Shown here: positions 43,089-51,007 of the stretch, in pieces
Layout: each line of letters starts with the position of its first letter
Position numbering within the stretch: position 1 is the first letter of the stretch
NCBI RefSeq assembly: GCF_014217805.1
Contig: NZ_CP055156.1
Span: 1,054,001 to 1,118,000, forward strand
DNA: 64,000 bases
Reading direction: 5' to 3'
Origin: Adhaeribacter swui
Lineage (GTDB): Bacteria > Bacteroidota > Bacteroidia > Cytophagales > Hymenobacteraceae
Program-made: the position numbers and the translations under genes
The notes under the pieces: generated by a model
What the model saw: only the letters and a program-made list of their open reading frames with translations
Told to the model about the DNA's origin: nothing
Database searches by the model: none

Positions 43089-44318
43089 ATGACTTACAAC
43101 TTTAAATCCTTGTTATCTGGTTTATTTTTGACCACCACTTTACTGGCTACTTCCTGCTCCGACGATGACACCACCCAGCCGCCGGTTACCAAACCGGAAA
43201 CCACTACCAAATACATTATTGCCTCTACTCCTACTGCTTCGCAAGGTGTAGCCGATTACCTGCTTACCGTCGATGATTTAAGTAAGGGTACCGTGAGCAC
43301 CGTGGGCAACGGCATTGAACAGGACGGTACCTACCGCTACTATGTTACCAACAAAAACCGTTTTTTCAGTTTGTTGTACGGGCAAGGCAACCCAGGAGCC
43401 GTTACCACCTATGAGTTAAACAGCGAAGGAAAACTAACCAAGTTATCAAACTTCCAATCGGAAACGGTACAGGCTTTTGCCGCCGTGAACGACGATATTC
43501 TGATGATGAAAATACCCCGCAGCGGAGACGAAAATGCGTCGTGGTACCGCGTTAACGCCGAGCAGATGCAGATTGTGGGCGAAGGCAAAACCAATATCGT
43601 GAAACTGGCCGGTAACGGCGAGCGGGCGCACTTTTCGTGGTTATCGAAAGTAGGCGATAAAGTATACGCCCCGTACATGAGCATTAAAGGTTGCTGCGGC
43701 GACACCTTTGGAACCTTGTACCCCGATAGCAGTTGGGTAGCGGTATTCTCGTATCCCAGCATGACCCTCGAAAAAGTAATCCGCGATAACCGCACCAGCT
43801 ACATTGGCCGGTATTTCACTAACGGGTTAGTAGAAGACGAAAAAGGCGACGCTTACGCATTTTCTTCGGCGGTAGCTACCAACAGCGGCAAACCTGCCTC
43901 TACCAAACCGTCCGGATTTTTAAAAATTAAAAAAGGCGAAACCGAGTTCGATAAAAGCTATTTCTTTAATGTGGAGCAAGCCGCCGAAGGCTATTACATT
44001 ACCAACCAGAACTACGTGGGCAACGGCAAATTCATCGCTATGCTATCGAACGTAAAAGGCGCTTACACCACTGGTTTCCGGCTGGCCATTGCCGATGTAT
44101 ACAACCAAACCATTACCTGGGTACAAGGCGCCCCCGATCCGGCTACCGTTACCAATGTTACTACCAATAATTTAGTTACGGACAACACCGCGCACGTGGG
44201 CATAACTACCGCCGAAGGCAGCTACGTGTACCAGATTAACGCCACTACCGCCACCGCTACCCGAGGCATTAAAGTAGAAGGTGGCCAGATTACCGCCATC
44301 AGCAAACTCGATTATTAA
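43089..44318 (+). CDS. DUF4374 surface lipoprotein
   Basis: A 409-residue lipoprotein starting 32 bp after the receptor gene. The lipobox LLATSC puts the modified Cys at residue 23, followed by SDDD, the Bacteroidota signal for export to the cell surface. The body is a predicted beta-propeller (DUF4374; KYIIASTPTASQGVADYLLTVDDLSKGTVS, ADVYNQTITWVQGAPD). The family usually accompanies TonB receptors for iron, so it likely captures or hands over the chelate. Confidence 0.9.
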   Translation: MTYNFKSLLSGLFLTTTLLATSCSDDDTTQPPVTKPETTTKYIIASTPTASQGVADYLLTVDDLSKGTVSTVGNGIEQDGTYRYYVTNKNRFFSLLYGQGNPGAVTTYELNSEGKLTKLSNFQSETVQAFAAVNDDILMMKIPRSGDENASWYRVNAEQMQIVGEGKTNIVKLAGNGERAHFSWLSKVGDKVYAPYMSIKGCCGDTFGTLYPDSSWVAVFSYPSMTLEKVIRDNRTSYIGRYFTNGLVEDEKGDAYAFSSAVATNSGKPASTKPSGFLKIKKGETEFDKSYFFNVEQAAEGYYITNQNYVGNGKFIAMLSNVKGAYTTGFRLAIADVYNQTITWVQGAPDPATVTNVTTNNLVTDNTAHVGITTAEGSYVYQINATTATATRGIKVEGGQITAISKLDY

Positions 44319-44326
44319 TAACTGCG

Positions 44327-44373
44327 GAACCAGGTGGTTTAATTTAATTTCTGCCCTTTAAATCTCCTGGTTC
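44327..44373 (+). terminator. Possible intra-operon hairpin
   Basis: GAACCAGG (44327-44334) pairs with CCTGGTTC (44366-44373) around a 31-nt loop, followed by TTTTACTC. The stem is weak, so read-through to the PepSY gene is expected. It may act as an attenuator. Confidence 0.35.
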
Positions 44374-44402
44374 TTTTACTCTTACAATAAACCGAAGTAA
44401 AC

Positions 44403-45668
44403 ATGTTATTCCGTAGCAAAGCCCAAGCAACTAAAAAGCATTCCCGTTCTTTGTTTTACCGCGTTTCGGCCTGGCTGCATCTTTGGCTGGGGCTGGCTTC
44501 CGGTATCGTGGTGATTATCGTGAGCCTCACGGCGGCGGCGCTAACTTTCGAAGATGAGTTACGGGTGTGGCTGCAACCGTACCAAACCGTAGAATACTCG
44601 GATAAGCCTTTTTTGCCACCTTCGGTTTTGAGTAAAGCGGTAAAAGACAAGTATAATTTTCCGTCGGTTTCGTCGGTGATGTACCAGGGCAAAACCCGCA
44701 GCGCCATTGTGCCTTACTACGCCGACCGCCGCAACTACCAGGTGGTTTACGTGAACCCCTACACCGCCGAAGTTTTGCATCGGCAATACCTAAACGACGA
44801 CTTTTTCCGAATTATGATTATCGGGCATTACCAGTTGTGGCTGCCCCGCCCCATCGGCAAACCCATTGTGGCGTACAGTACCTTCATTTTTGTAATTACC
44901 TTATTAAACGGCCTGGTCCTGTGGTGGCCACAAAAATGGACCGCTACTACCCGCAAGCAAAGCTTCTGGCTGAATTTTAAAGCCAGCTTTAAACGGGTTA
45001 ATTACGACTTACATAACGTACTGGGCTTTTACTCGCTGCTGGTAGGTTTGGTATTAGGGTTAACGGGCATGGTGTACGGCATGAAGTGGTTCGCCGACGG
45101 CGTTTACTGGACTGCCTCCGGTGGCCAAACGCAAATACAAGATCGACCTAAATCCGACACGACGCTGGTAGCTCCCCCCCTGCCGCAACTGGAAGAAGAT
45201 ATATTATTTGCCCAACTGGCCGAACAAAAGGTAGATTTAAGCAAGAACGACGTGAGGATTGTGTACCCTTACGGTACGGATGGAGCCTGGGGAGTGGATA
45301 TAAACTCGAAACCAGGTACCCGCTACTTAACAGCCTCCACTTACTACGAGCAAAAATCGCTGAAAAAACTCTCCGAGAAACCGGGCTTCCCGAACGGCAA
45401 CTTAGGCGATAAACTTATGCAACTCAACTACGACTTACACGTGGGTTCCATTGGCGGCATCTGGACCAAGATTATTGCATTTCTGGTTTGTATTATTTCG
45501 GCCAGCTTGCCGGTTACCGGTTTTATTATCTGGTGGGGCAAAAAGAAAAAAGGCAGGAAATCCGCCAAAAGCAAAAAATTTAAAAATACGCCATTCGCTC
45601 CGGTACCAGGCGTGGCGGTTACGCCCGAAATAAGCCGGCCCCGGGTAAAAAGGCCCGTGCGCACCTAA
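44403..45668 (+). CDS. PepSY-associated transmembrane protein (putative ferric reductase-like)
   Basis: A 421-residue inner-membrane protein with four main helices, at about 20-48, 140-170, 200-225 and 350-380. Each helix begins near a conserved His (WLHLWLG, GHYQLWLP, DLHNVLGFY, DLHVGSIGG), consistent with heme ligation. The PepSY regions lie between helices. Relatives (PiuB/FoxB type) reduce or release iron from siderophores. It ends in a basic, Lys-rich cytoplasmic tail. It lies third in the iron uptake operon. Confidence 0.9.
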   Translation: MLFRSKAQATKKHSRSLFYRVSAWLHLWLGLASGIVVIIVSLTAAALTFEDELRVWLQPYQTVEYSDKPFLPPSVLSKAVKDKYNFPSVSSVMYQGKTRSAIVPYYADRRNYQVVYVNPYTAEVLHRQYLNDDFFRIMIIGHYQLWLPRPIGKPIVAYSTFIFVITLLNGLVLWWPQKWTATTRKQSFWLNFKASFKRVNYDLHNVLGFYSLLVGLVLGLTGMVYGMKWFADGVYWTASGGQTQIQDRPKSDTTLVAPPLPQLEEDILFAQLAEQKVDLSKNDVRIVYPYGTDGAWGVDINSKPGTRYLTASTYYEQKSLKKLSEKPGFPNGNLGDKLMQLNYDLHVGSIGGIWTKIIAFLVCIISASLPVTGFIIWWGKKKKGRKSAKSKKFKNTPFAPVPGVAVTPEISRPRVKRPVRT

Positions 45669-45719
45669 CCAGTAGCCGGAATAAAGTCTAAAATTTTAAA
45701 AAATTTAAAAAACTAAAAA

Positions 45720-46439
45720 ATGAGGTTATCTAAATTTATAATGCTGCTGAGCAGTTTATTGTTACTGGAAACAGCGGCTTACGCCCACGCCCTTTGGATT
45801 GAAACCACCGCTACCGGCAAAGCCGGGCAAGCGCATCAGGTAAAAGTATTCTACGGCGAATTTGAACTGAACAACCTGGAACCCATTGAGAAATGGTACG
45901 CCGACGTAAAAACTTTTAAACTGTGGCTCACGCACCCGAACGGCCAGCAGGAACAAATTACCGTAACGCCCGCTCAAGATCATTTTACGGCCACGTTTAC
46001 GCCTAAAACTGCGGGCCAGTACCAACTGCACGTAAACCATTTAACCGGCGAAGTAGCCGGCACCACCGTGTACGAATTTAATAGTTCTGCCACGGTAGCC
46101 GTGGGCAGCGAAAAAGTAAATAAGCCAGTAATAACCGCCTCTAAAACTTTAACCTTACAGCTACCGGACACTAAAACCCCGCAGGTAAAAAAGCCACTTA
46201 CCGTTAACAGCTTTTATCCGGATGGGGCCGCTAAAGAATTAGAAATTACCGTCATGTCGCCGGCCGGTTGGCAACGTAAGGTAAACTCGGGCACGCAAGG
46301 TCAGGCTACTTTTACGCCGGAATGGAGCGGCAAGTATTTACTCGAAGCCCAACACAAAGAAAATACCACCGGCGAACGTAACGGCAAACCGTACCAATCT
46401 ATCTATAAAATTTCTACCCTGCAGGTTGTAGTCAAGTAA
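45720..46439 (+). CDS. DUF4198 family periplasmic protein
   Basis: A 239-residue secreted protein beginning 51 bp after the PepSY gene. A signal peptide (KFIMLLSSLLLLETAAYA) is followed by HALWIETTATGKAGQAHQVKVFYGEFE, the diagnostic DUF4198 start with its exposed His. The DHFTATFTPKTAGQYQLHVNH block is also typical. The family occurs with metal uptake systems (nickel, cobalt, iron). It probably closes the operon. Confidence 0.88.
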   Translation: MRLSKFIMLLSSLLLLETAAYAHALWIETTATGKAGQAHQVKVFYGEFELNNLEPIEKWYADVKTFKLWLTHPNGQQEQITVTPAQDHFTATFTPKTAGQYQLHVNHLTGEVAGTTVYEFNSSATVAVGSEKVNKPVITASKTLTLQLPDTKTPQVKKPLTVNSFYPDGAAKELEITVMSPAGWQRKVNSGTQGQATFTPEWSGKYLLEAQHKENTTGERNGKPYQSIYKISTLQVVVK

Positions 46440-46467
46440 TCTTTCCCGTCAATTAATCACTCCTTCT

Positions 46468-46573
46468 GGCTTAGCCGCTTTCCGGAACGCTTCGTTCTGC
46501 CTGCTGCCCGCCGTACAAACGTACCCCTCTCCCACCAGCGGTATGTTGTTACGAGCAACCAAGCGGCTAAGCC
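46468..46573. repeat. 13-bp inverted repeat enclosing an 80-nt structured loop
   Basis: GGCTTAGCCGCTT (46468-46480) is perfectly complementary to AAGCGGCTAAGCC (46561-46573). Inside, GTTGTTACGAGCAAC can form a small stem. It sits between the DUF4198 stop and the next gene start (46610), so it could be a 3' structure or a leader element. Confidence 0.6.
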
Positions 46574-46609
46574 CTCTTCCTAAACAATGTAAAATTTTAA
46601 ATTTATCCG

Positions 46610-46933
46610 ATGGCTATGTGCGATATTCTCCTGTTAAGTAATAAAAATGCCACCACCATTAGTCAGTGCCTGCATTGCCAAACCCTTTATTTGTGGCACA
46701 ACAATTTACTATTGAGCTTTACCTCCGCGGAGTTTGCTACATTTCAAGAAATTACCAACCGGTTTACATTCGACGAAGATGCGGTACCGTTTCCGGACTA
46801 CCAAATGCGCTTGGTGATGCAGCTCCCCGAAAAACAAATTGGGTTTGCCTTTATGGAAGAAGAATGGCACGATTTGCAGGTAGTTATCCGGGAAGCTATG
46901 CTGATGCAGGAGGTGTACGAAGCCATGCGGTAA
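46610..46933 (+). CDS. Small hypothetical protein (DUF6686-like)
   Basis: A 107-residue protein with a CLHCQTLYLWHNNLLLSFTSAEFATFQEI segment, a pattern of small Bacteroidota proteins (Cys-x2-Cys, then an aromatic/hydrophobic strand) that I associate with DUF6686. It has no signal peptide. The C-terminal half is acidic (MEEEWHDLQVVIREAM). The role is unknown; such genes are often found next to iron or redox genes. The start is chosen at the first ATG after the inverted repeat. Confidence 0.7.
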   Translation: MAMCDILLLSNKNATTISQCLHCQTLYLWHNNLLLSFTSAEFATFQEITNRFTFDEDAVPFPDYQMRLVMQLPEKQIGFAFMEEEWHDLQVVIREAMLMQEVYEAMR

Positions 46934-47154
46934 ATTGGACCAACAGCCTTACCCAAAATCAGAAATTTTAAAAATTTCGGCAGATTTTCTTCCCTGCCAA
47001 TGCAGTTCCAGAAGCTTAATTCGGGGCCTTGCTCAACAGGAACAAACGACTAGTTTCTGGTTTGCACAATAAACACCCCGGTAAAAGAGTTAAAGAAGAA
47101 ATAATTGTCCGCAGAGTAATTTTAAGGTGGGCAAATTATCAGATTCGATTAGGT

Positions 47155-47580
47155 ATGAATAGGGTATTTCTTCTGTTTTTTTCGGTAGGGATTATATCCT
47201 GCGATAGTAGCAGCATCCAACAAATTCCAACCAGCCAGGCACAAAGCCTGCAACCCCAGGTAACACCTGTTACTACTAAGTTTGCCGGGAATTACATGGT
47301 AAAATCAGACCGTTATTCCATAAATGAAGCCAAAGAAATTTACGTACTCAAATACGATGGCACCGCCAAGTGGATGTTTGTTGACGTGAACGAAACTATT
47401 CCTTTGGAAAAAACCAAATACGGCGTGTGGCACGTAAACGGATCTACTTTAAACATTACCTACCAGGACGAAAACAGCCTTGAAACCGAGCAATTTGTGT
47501 TGGACGATGGCTGCTTTTACGATCAAGGCTCCGGCGAAAGGTATTTACAGCTAACCCAACTGGCTCAAATCCCTTTTTAA
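47155..47580 (+). CDS. Predicted lipoprotein, unknown function
   Basis: The ATG at 47155 gives 141 residues starting MNRVFLLFFSVGIISC, a lipoprotein signal with the modified Cys at 16. The frame upstream to 47029 adds a basic leader incompatible with secretion. The mature part is a single beta-rich domain: KFAGNYMVKSDRYSINEAKEIYVLKYDGTAKWMF and YGVWHVNGSTLNITYQDEN. This is similar in style to lipocalin-like DUFs in this phylum. No function is assigned. Confidence 0.75.
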   Translation: MNRVFLLFFSVGIISCDSSSIQQIPTSQAQSLQPQVTPVTTKFAGNYMVKSDRYSINEAKEIYVLKYDGTAKWMFVDVNETIPLEKTKYGVWHVNGSTLNITYQDENSLETEQFVLDDGCFYDQGSGERYLQLTQLAQIPF

Positions 47581-47730
47581 ATTTGCGTTTAAATAAACTT
47601 TGGTTCGGGTAATAAAAAGAGCTTTCCGGAAATTAAATTTTTTAAAAAATCCGGTATATCTGTTTTTTAAATCTCTCTGGGTATCAGCAGTTCTCCCATT
47701 TTGGTGGCTAATGCAGCCCGTTACATAAAG

Positions 47731-47755
47731 AAAAAGCCACCCTATGGGGGTGGCC
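47731..47755 (-). terminator. Terminator of the SH3-like gene
   Basis: GCCACCC (47736-47742) pairs with GGGTGGC (47748-47754). Read on the minus strand the hairpin is followed by TTTTTCTTT. It lies about 30 bases past the minus-strand gene end. Confidence 0.85.
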
Positions 47756-47784
47756 GTTTACCTACACTCTTAATAATTTACCTT

Positions 47785-48084
47785 TTACTTACTGGCTAAA
47801 GTTTTGGTTGATGGAGTAGTTTTCAGGTTGGCAAGCTCCGAAATCAGCACGTAGCCCGCTTTGCCGTTTACTACCACAATGGCCCATTCTTTATTAAACT
47901 TCCGCACTAATTCCACGCGGTCGGTGGTAGTTAAGGTTTCCAGAATGGGGGTAGAAGTGCCCGCTTGCTTAAACATTTTAACGTTGTCGTTGCGCACTTG
48001 CACCGGGGTAGTTTTCATTTTATCATCGGCCATAGTTAAACCAACCTGAGCCATAAGAGCGAGCGAAAGAAGAAGCGTTTTCAT
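47785..48084 (-). CDS. Small secreted SH3-like domain protein
   Basis: A 99-residue protein with a signal peptide (KTLLLSLALMAQVGLTMA). The single bacterial SH3-like domain has VRNDNVKMFKQAGTSTPILETLTTTDRVELVRKFNKEWAIVVVNGKAGYVLISELA, the 'aNVRsgPs...WykV...GkrGWV' layout. These domains bind peptides or cell wall. It has its own terminator. Confidence 0.8.
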   Translation of the reverse strand: MKTLLLSLALMAQVGLTMADDKMKTTPVQVRNDNVKMFKQAGTSTPILETLTTTDRVELVRKFNKEWAIVVVNGKAGYVLISELANLKTTPSTKTLASK

Positions 48085-48564
48085 AGTTTTATTTTGTTAT
48101 TTTTTCGTTTACTTTTTTGTTTTTAGAATCTGGCTTTTGCCATTTTATTTCCTTTAATAGAATTGCAACGGCTGTGCCAAACCAGTAAAAACGCCAAATA
48201 ACGGCTGCAAAGGCACTTTTTAGAAAAAACAGATAAAAACATGTACGTTTCCGAACGGTTTATCACCGCACACTGTCCGGTTACGAACAACCCGGTTTAG
48301 GTAATTTTTAAATTTTCAGGTATTTTCAGAATCAGAAGCTTACTGATAGCACGTGCTAGCGAAACGGTGTAGCCTGATATAATATTAAAAATTTAAAAAT
48401 TTACCCGCAGTTGCTGCGGTGGCGCACTTTCCGGGGCAGCAGCACTGCCCCAACCCAGAGCTATAATCAGCTTTTAACTCCGGAAATCTACCTTTCCTTT
48501 CTGTTGCTTACTGTTACTTTTAATAACTACCCTTACATTTAGGGTAGCATCTAACCAGGGCCGT
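48085..48564. other. Gene-free stretch between divergent genes
   Basis: AT-rich, with a TAAAAATTTAAAAATTTA tract near 48386 and a copy of the GGTGTAGCCTGAT word at 48367-48379 also seen near 826. I see no RNA gene and no promoter I can defend. Confidence 0.4.
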
Positions 48565-49314
48565 ATGCACAAAGAATTAAAGCCATTATGGGATAAAATA
48601 TTCTGCTTCAACTGGAAATTCGGGTTGTTCCTTCTTTTAATTATCTGCGTTCCCCGGTTTGTTTTGGTGCTGCACGCCAATACTTCGGCTAATTACCAGT
48701 ACATCGGCATCATCATGGTTTTGTCGGCTTTGGCGCCGTTTCTGTTTTTAAGTAAGTTTGGACGTTACCAAATCGGTTTAAAAAAGCCTACCAACACACT
48801 TTGGCTGCTAATGGCTTTTATGGCGGGTTTGCTTTTCAGCATTTTGCTTTGGTGGCTGGGGCAAACGCTTTTCGGCAATTCTTACCACAACTGGTACGTC
48901 TACATCGGGCAATCGTACAATATTCCGGCGGGCATTAACGCCAGCGATAAAGCTATTTTGTTTGCCGTTATGGCGGTAACCGGTATGTTGTTTAGCCCTA
49001 TTGGCGAAGAGTTGTTTTTCCGGGGCATTGTGCACGCCAGTTTTGCCCCATCTACCGGCGAAGAAAAAGCTTCGGTTATAGACAGTACCGCTTTTGCCCT
49101 GACGCATGTGGCGCATTTTGGTTTGGTGTACACAAACCAGCAATGGCAATTTTTACTTTTACCCACGCTCATTTGGGTAGTAAGTATGTTTCTGGTGAGC
49201 CGTTTATTTTACGTGTGTAAGAAAAACAGCGGGTCTATTCTGGGGGCTATGGTTTGCCATGCGGCTTTTAACCTGGGCATGATTTACTGCATCTTTTACG
49301 GAGCCGATTTTTAA
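48565..49314 (+). CDS. CPBP family intramembrane metalloprotease
   Basis: A 249-residue membrane protein with about seven helices. The CPBP (Abi/CAAX-like) motifs are present: GEELFFRG with Glu148, Glu149 and Arg153; FALTHVAHFG with two His near 178-183; and MVCHAAFNLG with His and Asn near the end. It may process prenylated or bacteriocin-type substrates. Targets are unknown. Confidence 0.9.
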   Translation: MHKELKPLWDKIFCFNWKFGLFLLLIICVPRFVLVLHANTSANYQYIGIIMVLSALAPFLFLSKFGRYQIGLKKPTNTLWLLMAFMAGLLFSILLWWLGQTLFGNSYHNWYVYIGQSYNIPAGINASDKAILFAVMAVTGMLFSPIGEELFFRGIVHASFAPSTGEEKASVIDSTAFALTHVAHFGLVYTNQQWQFLLLPTLIWVVSMFLVSRLFYVCKKNSGSILGAMVCHAAFNLGMIYCIFYGADF

Positions 49315-49395
49315 TTTTTTAAAATTTGATATGGCTTTTCTGCTTGTGATACCAAAGCGTATAAAGCCTGCAGCTCATAAAATCAAGGACTATTC

Positions 49396-49610
49396 TTTGG
49401 AGCCTTTGCAAGTCTCCTTACTTAGGTGCTATCTGATTGGAACAGGCTGATTTTACCCCTCCCCCTGCGGGACCTCCCCTAAAAACAGGGGAGGAGATGT
49501 GGCTATTCTGATTTTCGATTTCGTGTGCGAAATTTTGCTATGCAAAACCGGCATTCCTAGCAGGTGCTCTAGAGTCAAACTGGTGTCAGCTATTCTTAGC
49601 TACTGTTTAA
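49396..49610 (+). repeat. Family A repeat, copy A5, with swapped internal module
   Basis: The outer part TTTGGAGCC...TAGGTGCTATCTGATTGG and the end TCAAACTGGTGTCAGC belong to family A. The middle carries CCTCCCCTAAAAACAGGGGA, the hairpin module shared only with A4. With A6 it makes a 528-bp inverted pair. Confidence 0.75.
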
Positions 49611-49710
49611 TCCGAAAAAAATAAAACAGAGTCTGAAAGTGTAATCCAGTAGTACTATTAATAATAAATCACAATATTCATGTTCACTGCTTTTAAAACC
49701 AAATGAGTCC

Positions 49711-49923
49711 GGAAAGCCGTAGCGAAGCGCATCTGACACCAGTTTAGCCATGAGGACCTTTTAGCGTTCCGGTGCCGACGTTAGGAGGCATGGCGCAGTG
49801 AAACGAGCCAAGGTTCGCTAAACCGTCCGAACTGGCTAAACGAGGCCTGCCGGCCACGAGGCAAACGCAGCCTGTTCAAACACGATAGCACCTCTGCATG
49901 GAGACGGGAACCGACTCTAAATA
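49711..49923 (-). repeat. Family A repeat, copy A6 (inverted partner of A5)
   Basis: Reverse orientation: CTGACACCAGTTTAGCCATG, GGCCTGCCGGCCACGAGGCA, and the terminal GGAGACGGGAACCGACTC. It has the standard internal module, unlike its partner A5. The whole gap 49315-50057 contains no gene. Confidence 0.75.
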
Positions 49924-49993
49924 AGTAAAGTTAACAACCAACAACTTAACATAACTTTCTATAAAACAACCGTACTTCCGGTTAATTAAAGCA

Positions 49994-50030
49994 AAAGCCT
50001 GATTACAGCTTTAAACTATAATCAGGCTTT
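49994..50030 (-). terminator. Terminator of the SusCD-phosphatase operon
   Basis: A perfect 12-bp repeat AAAGCCTGATTA (49994-50005) / TAATCAGGCTTT (50019-50030) has a 13-nt loop. It lies 27 bases past the end of the minus-strand operon. Confidence 0.9.
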
Positions 50031-50057
50031 AAAAAATAAGAAGCTATTTACCGGCAA

Positions 50058-50909
50058 TTATTTGGCTCCCATACTCAGCTTAACCAAAATCGGGAAATGG
50101 TCCGAAGGAAATTTGCCGTGGTAGGTATCAGTAAGGACGCCCCACTTTTGTACTTTAAAATCTTTGGTGGTAAAAACATGATCGATAATTTCCTGGCCGT
50201 CGAGTTTTTTACCGAACGCGTTAAAAGAAGCGTTAAGGGCATAAGGGTTTTTCGCGGCTTTGTAAGTATCATACAATTGCCCGGAGTTGGCTACGGCCTG
50301 GTACCACTCGCTGTTGTGGTCGCCGTTAAAGTCGCCGGTTAAAATTACGGGTTCCTGGCGGGCAATTTCTTTGATTTTGCTTAAAATTAATTTGCTGCTT
50401 TCCTGGCGGGCCTGCACACCCTGGTGGTCGTAGTGGACGTTAAAAACATAAAACTTCTTCTTGGTTTGCTGGTCTTGCAGGTACACCCAGGAGCAAATGC
50501 GATTACAGCAGGTAGCATCCCAACCCAATGATGGTTTATCAGGCGTTTGCGATAACCAAAAATCGCCGCTTTTGAGTAGTTTAAACCGGTCTTTTTTAAA
50601 AAATATAGCCGAGTGTTCGCCTTTCTCCTGGCCATCGTCGCGTCCTTTGCCGTAGCGCGCATATCCCGGCAAAGCTTTACTGATATCGTCCAGTTGATTT
50701 TTTAAGCCTTCCTGAGTACCAAAAATATCAAAATCGTGGAACTGCAGTAAAGCGGCCACAGCCGGCGCCCGGTCGGCCCATAAATTACCTTCATCCCTTG
50801 GGTTATCAAAACGGATATTAAAGGAACCTACCGTTAACTGTTGGGCAGAAGCAGAACCCGACAACAAACAAAAGACGATTAAAAAGTAAAGCGCACGTTG
50901 TAATTTCAT
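50058..50909 (-). CDS. Secreted endonuclease/exonuclease/phosphatase family protein
   Basis: The ATG at 50909 gives 283 residues with a signal peptide (KLQRALYFLIVFCLLSGSASAQ); the frame to 50957 only adds a basic leader. The EEP fold is complete: GSFNIRFDN, GTQEG (metal Glu), NVHYDHQG, LTGDFNGD (Asp/Asn pair), and SDHFPILVKL (final Asp-His). The protein is therefore likely active on phosphodiesters or phosphomonoesters outside the cytoplasm. It follows susD by 98 bp and probably serves the same nutrient operon. Confidence 0.92.
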   Translation of the reverse strand: MKLQRALYFLIVFCLLSGSASAQQLTVGSFNIRFDNPRDEGNLWADRAPAVAALLQFHDFDIFGTQEGLKNQLDDISKALPGYARYGKGRDDGQEKGEHSAIFFKKDRFKLLKSGDFWLSQTPDKPSLGWDATCCNRICSWVYLQDQQTKKKFYVFNVHYDHQGVQARQESSKLILSKIKEIARQEPVILTGDFNGDHNSEWYQAVANSGQLYDTYKAAKNPYALNASFNAFGKKLDGQEIIDHVFTTKDFKVQKWGVLTDTYHGKFPSDHFPILVKLSMGAK

Positions 50910-51007
50910 CTGTTTTATAAATACTATATGCTGTTTTTTAAAATTTTCCAATTTCAATGATGGCGAAATTAAATTAATTTAAAAAATTCTTTTTTGCCCA
51001 CTGGTAA

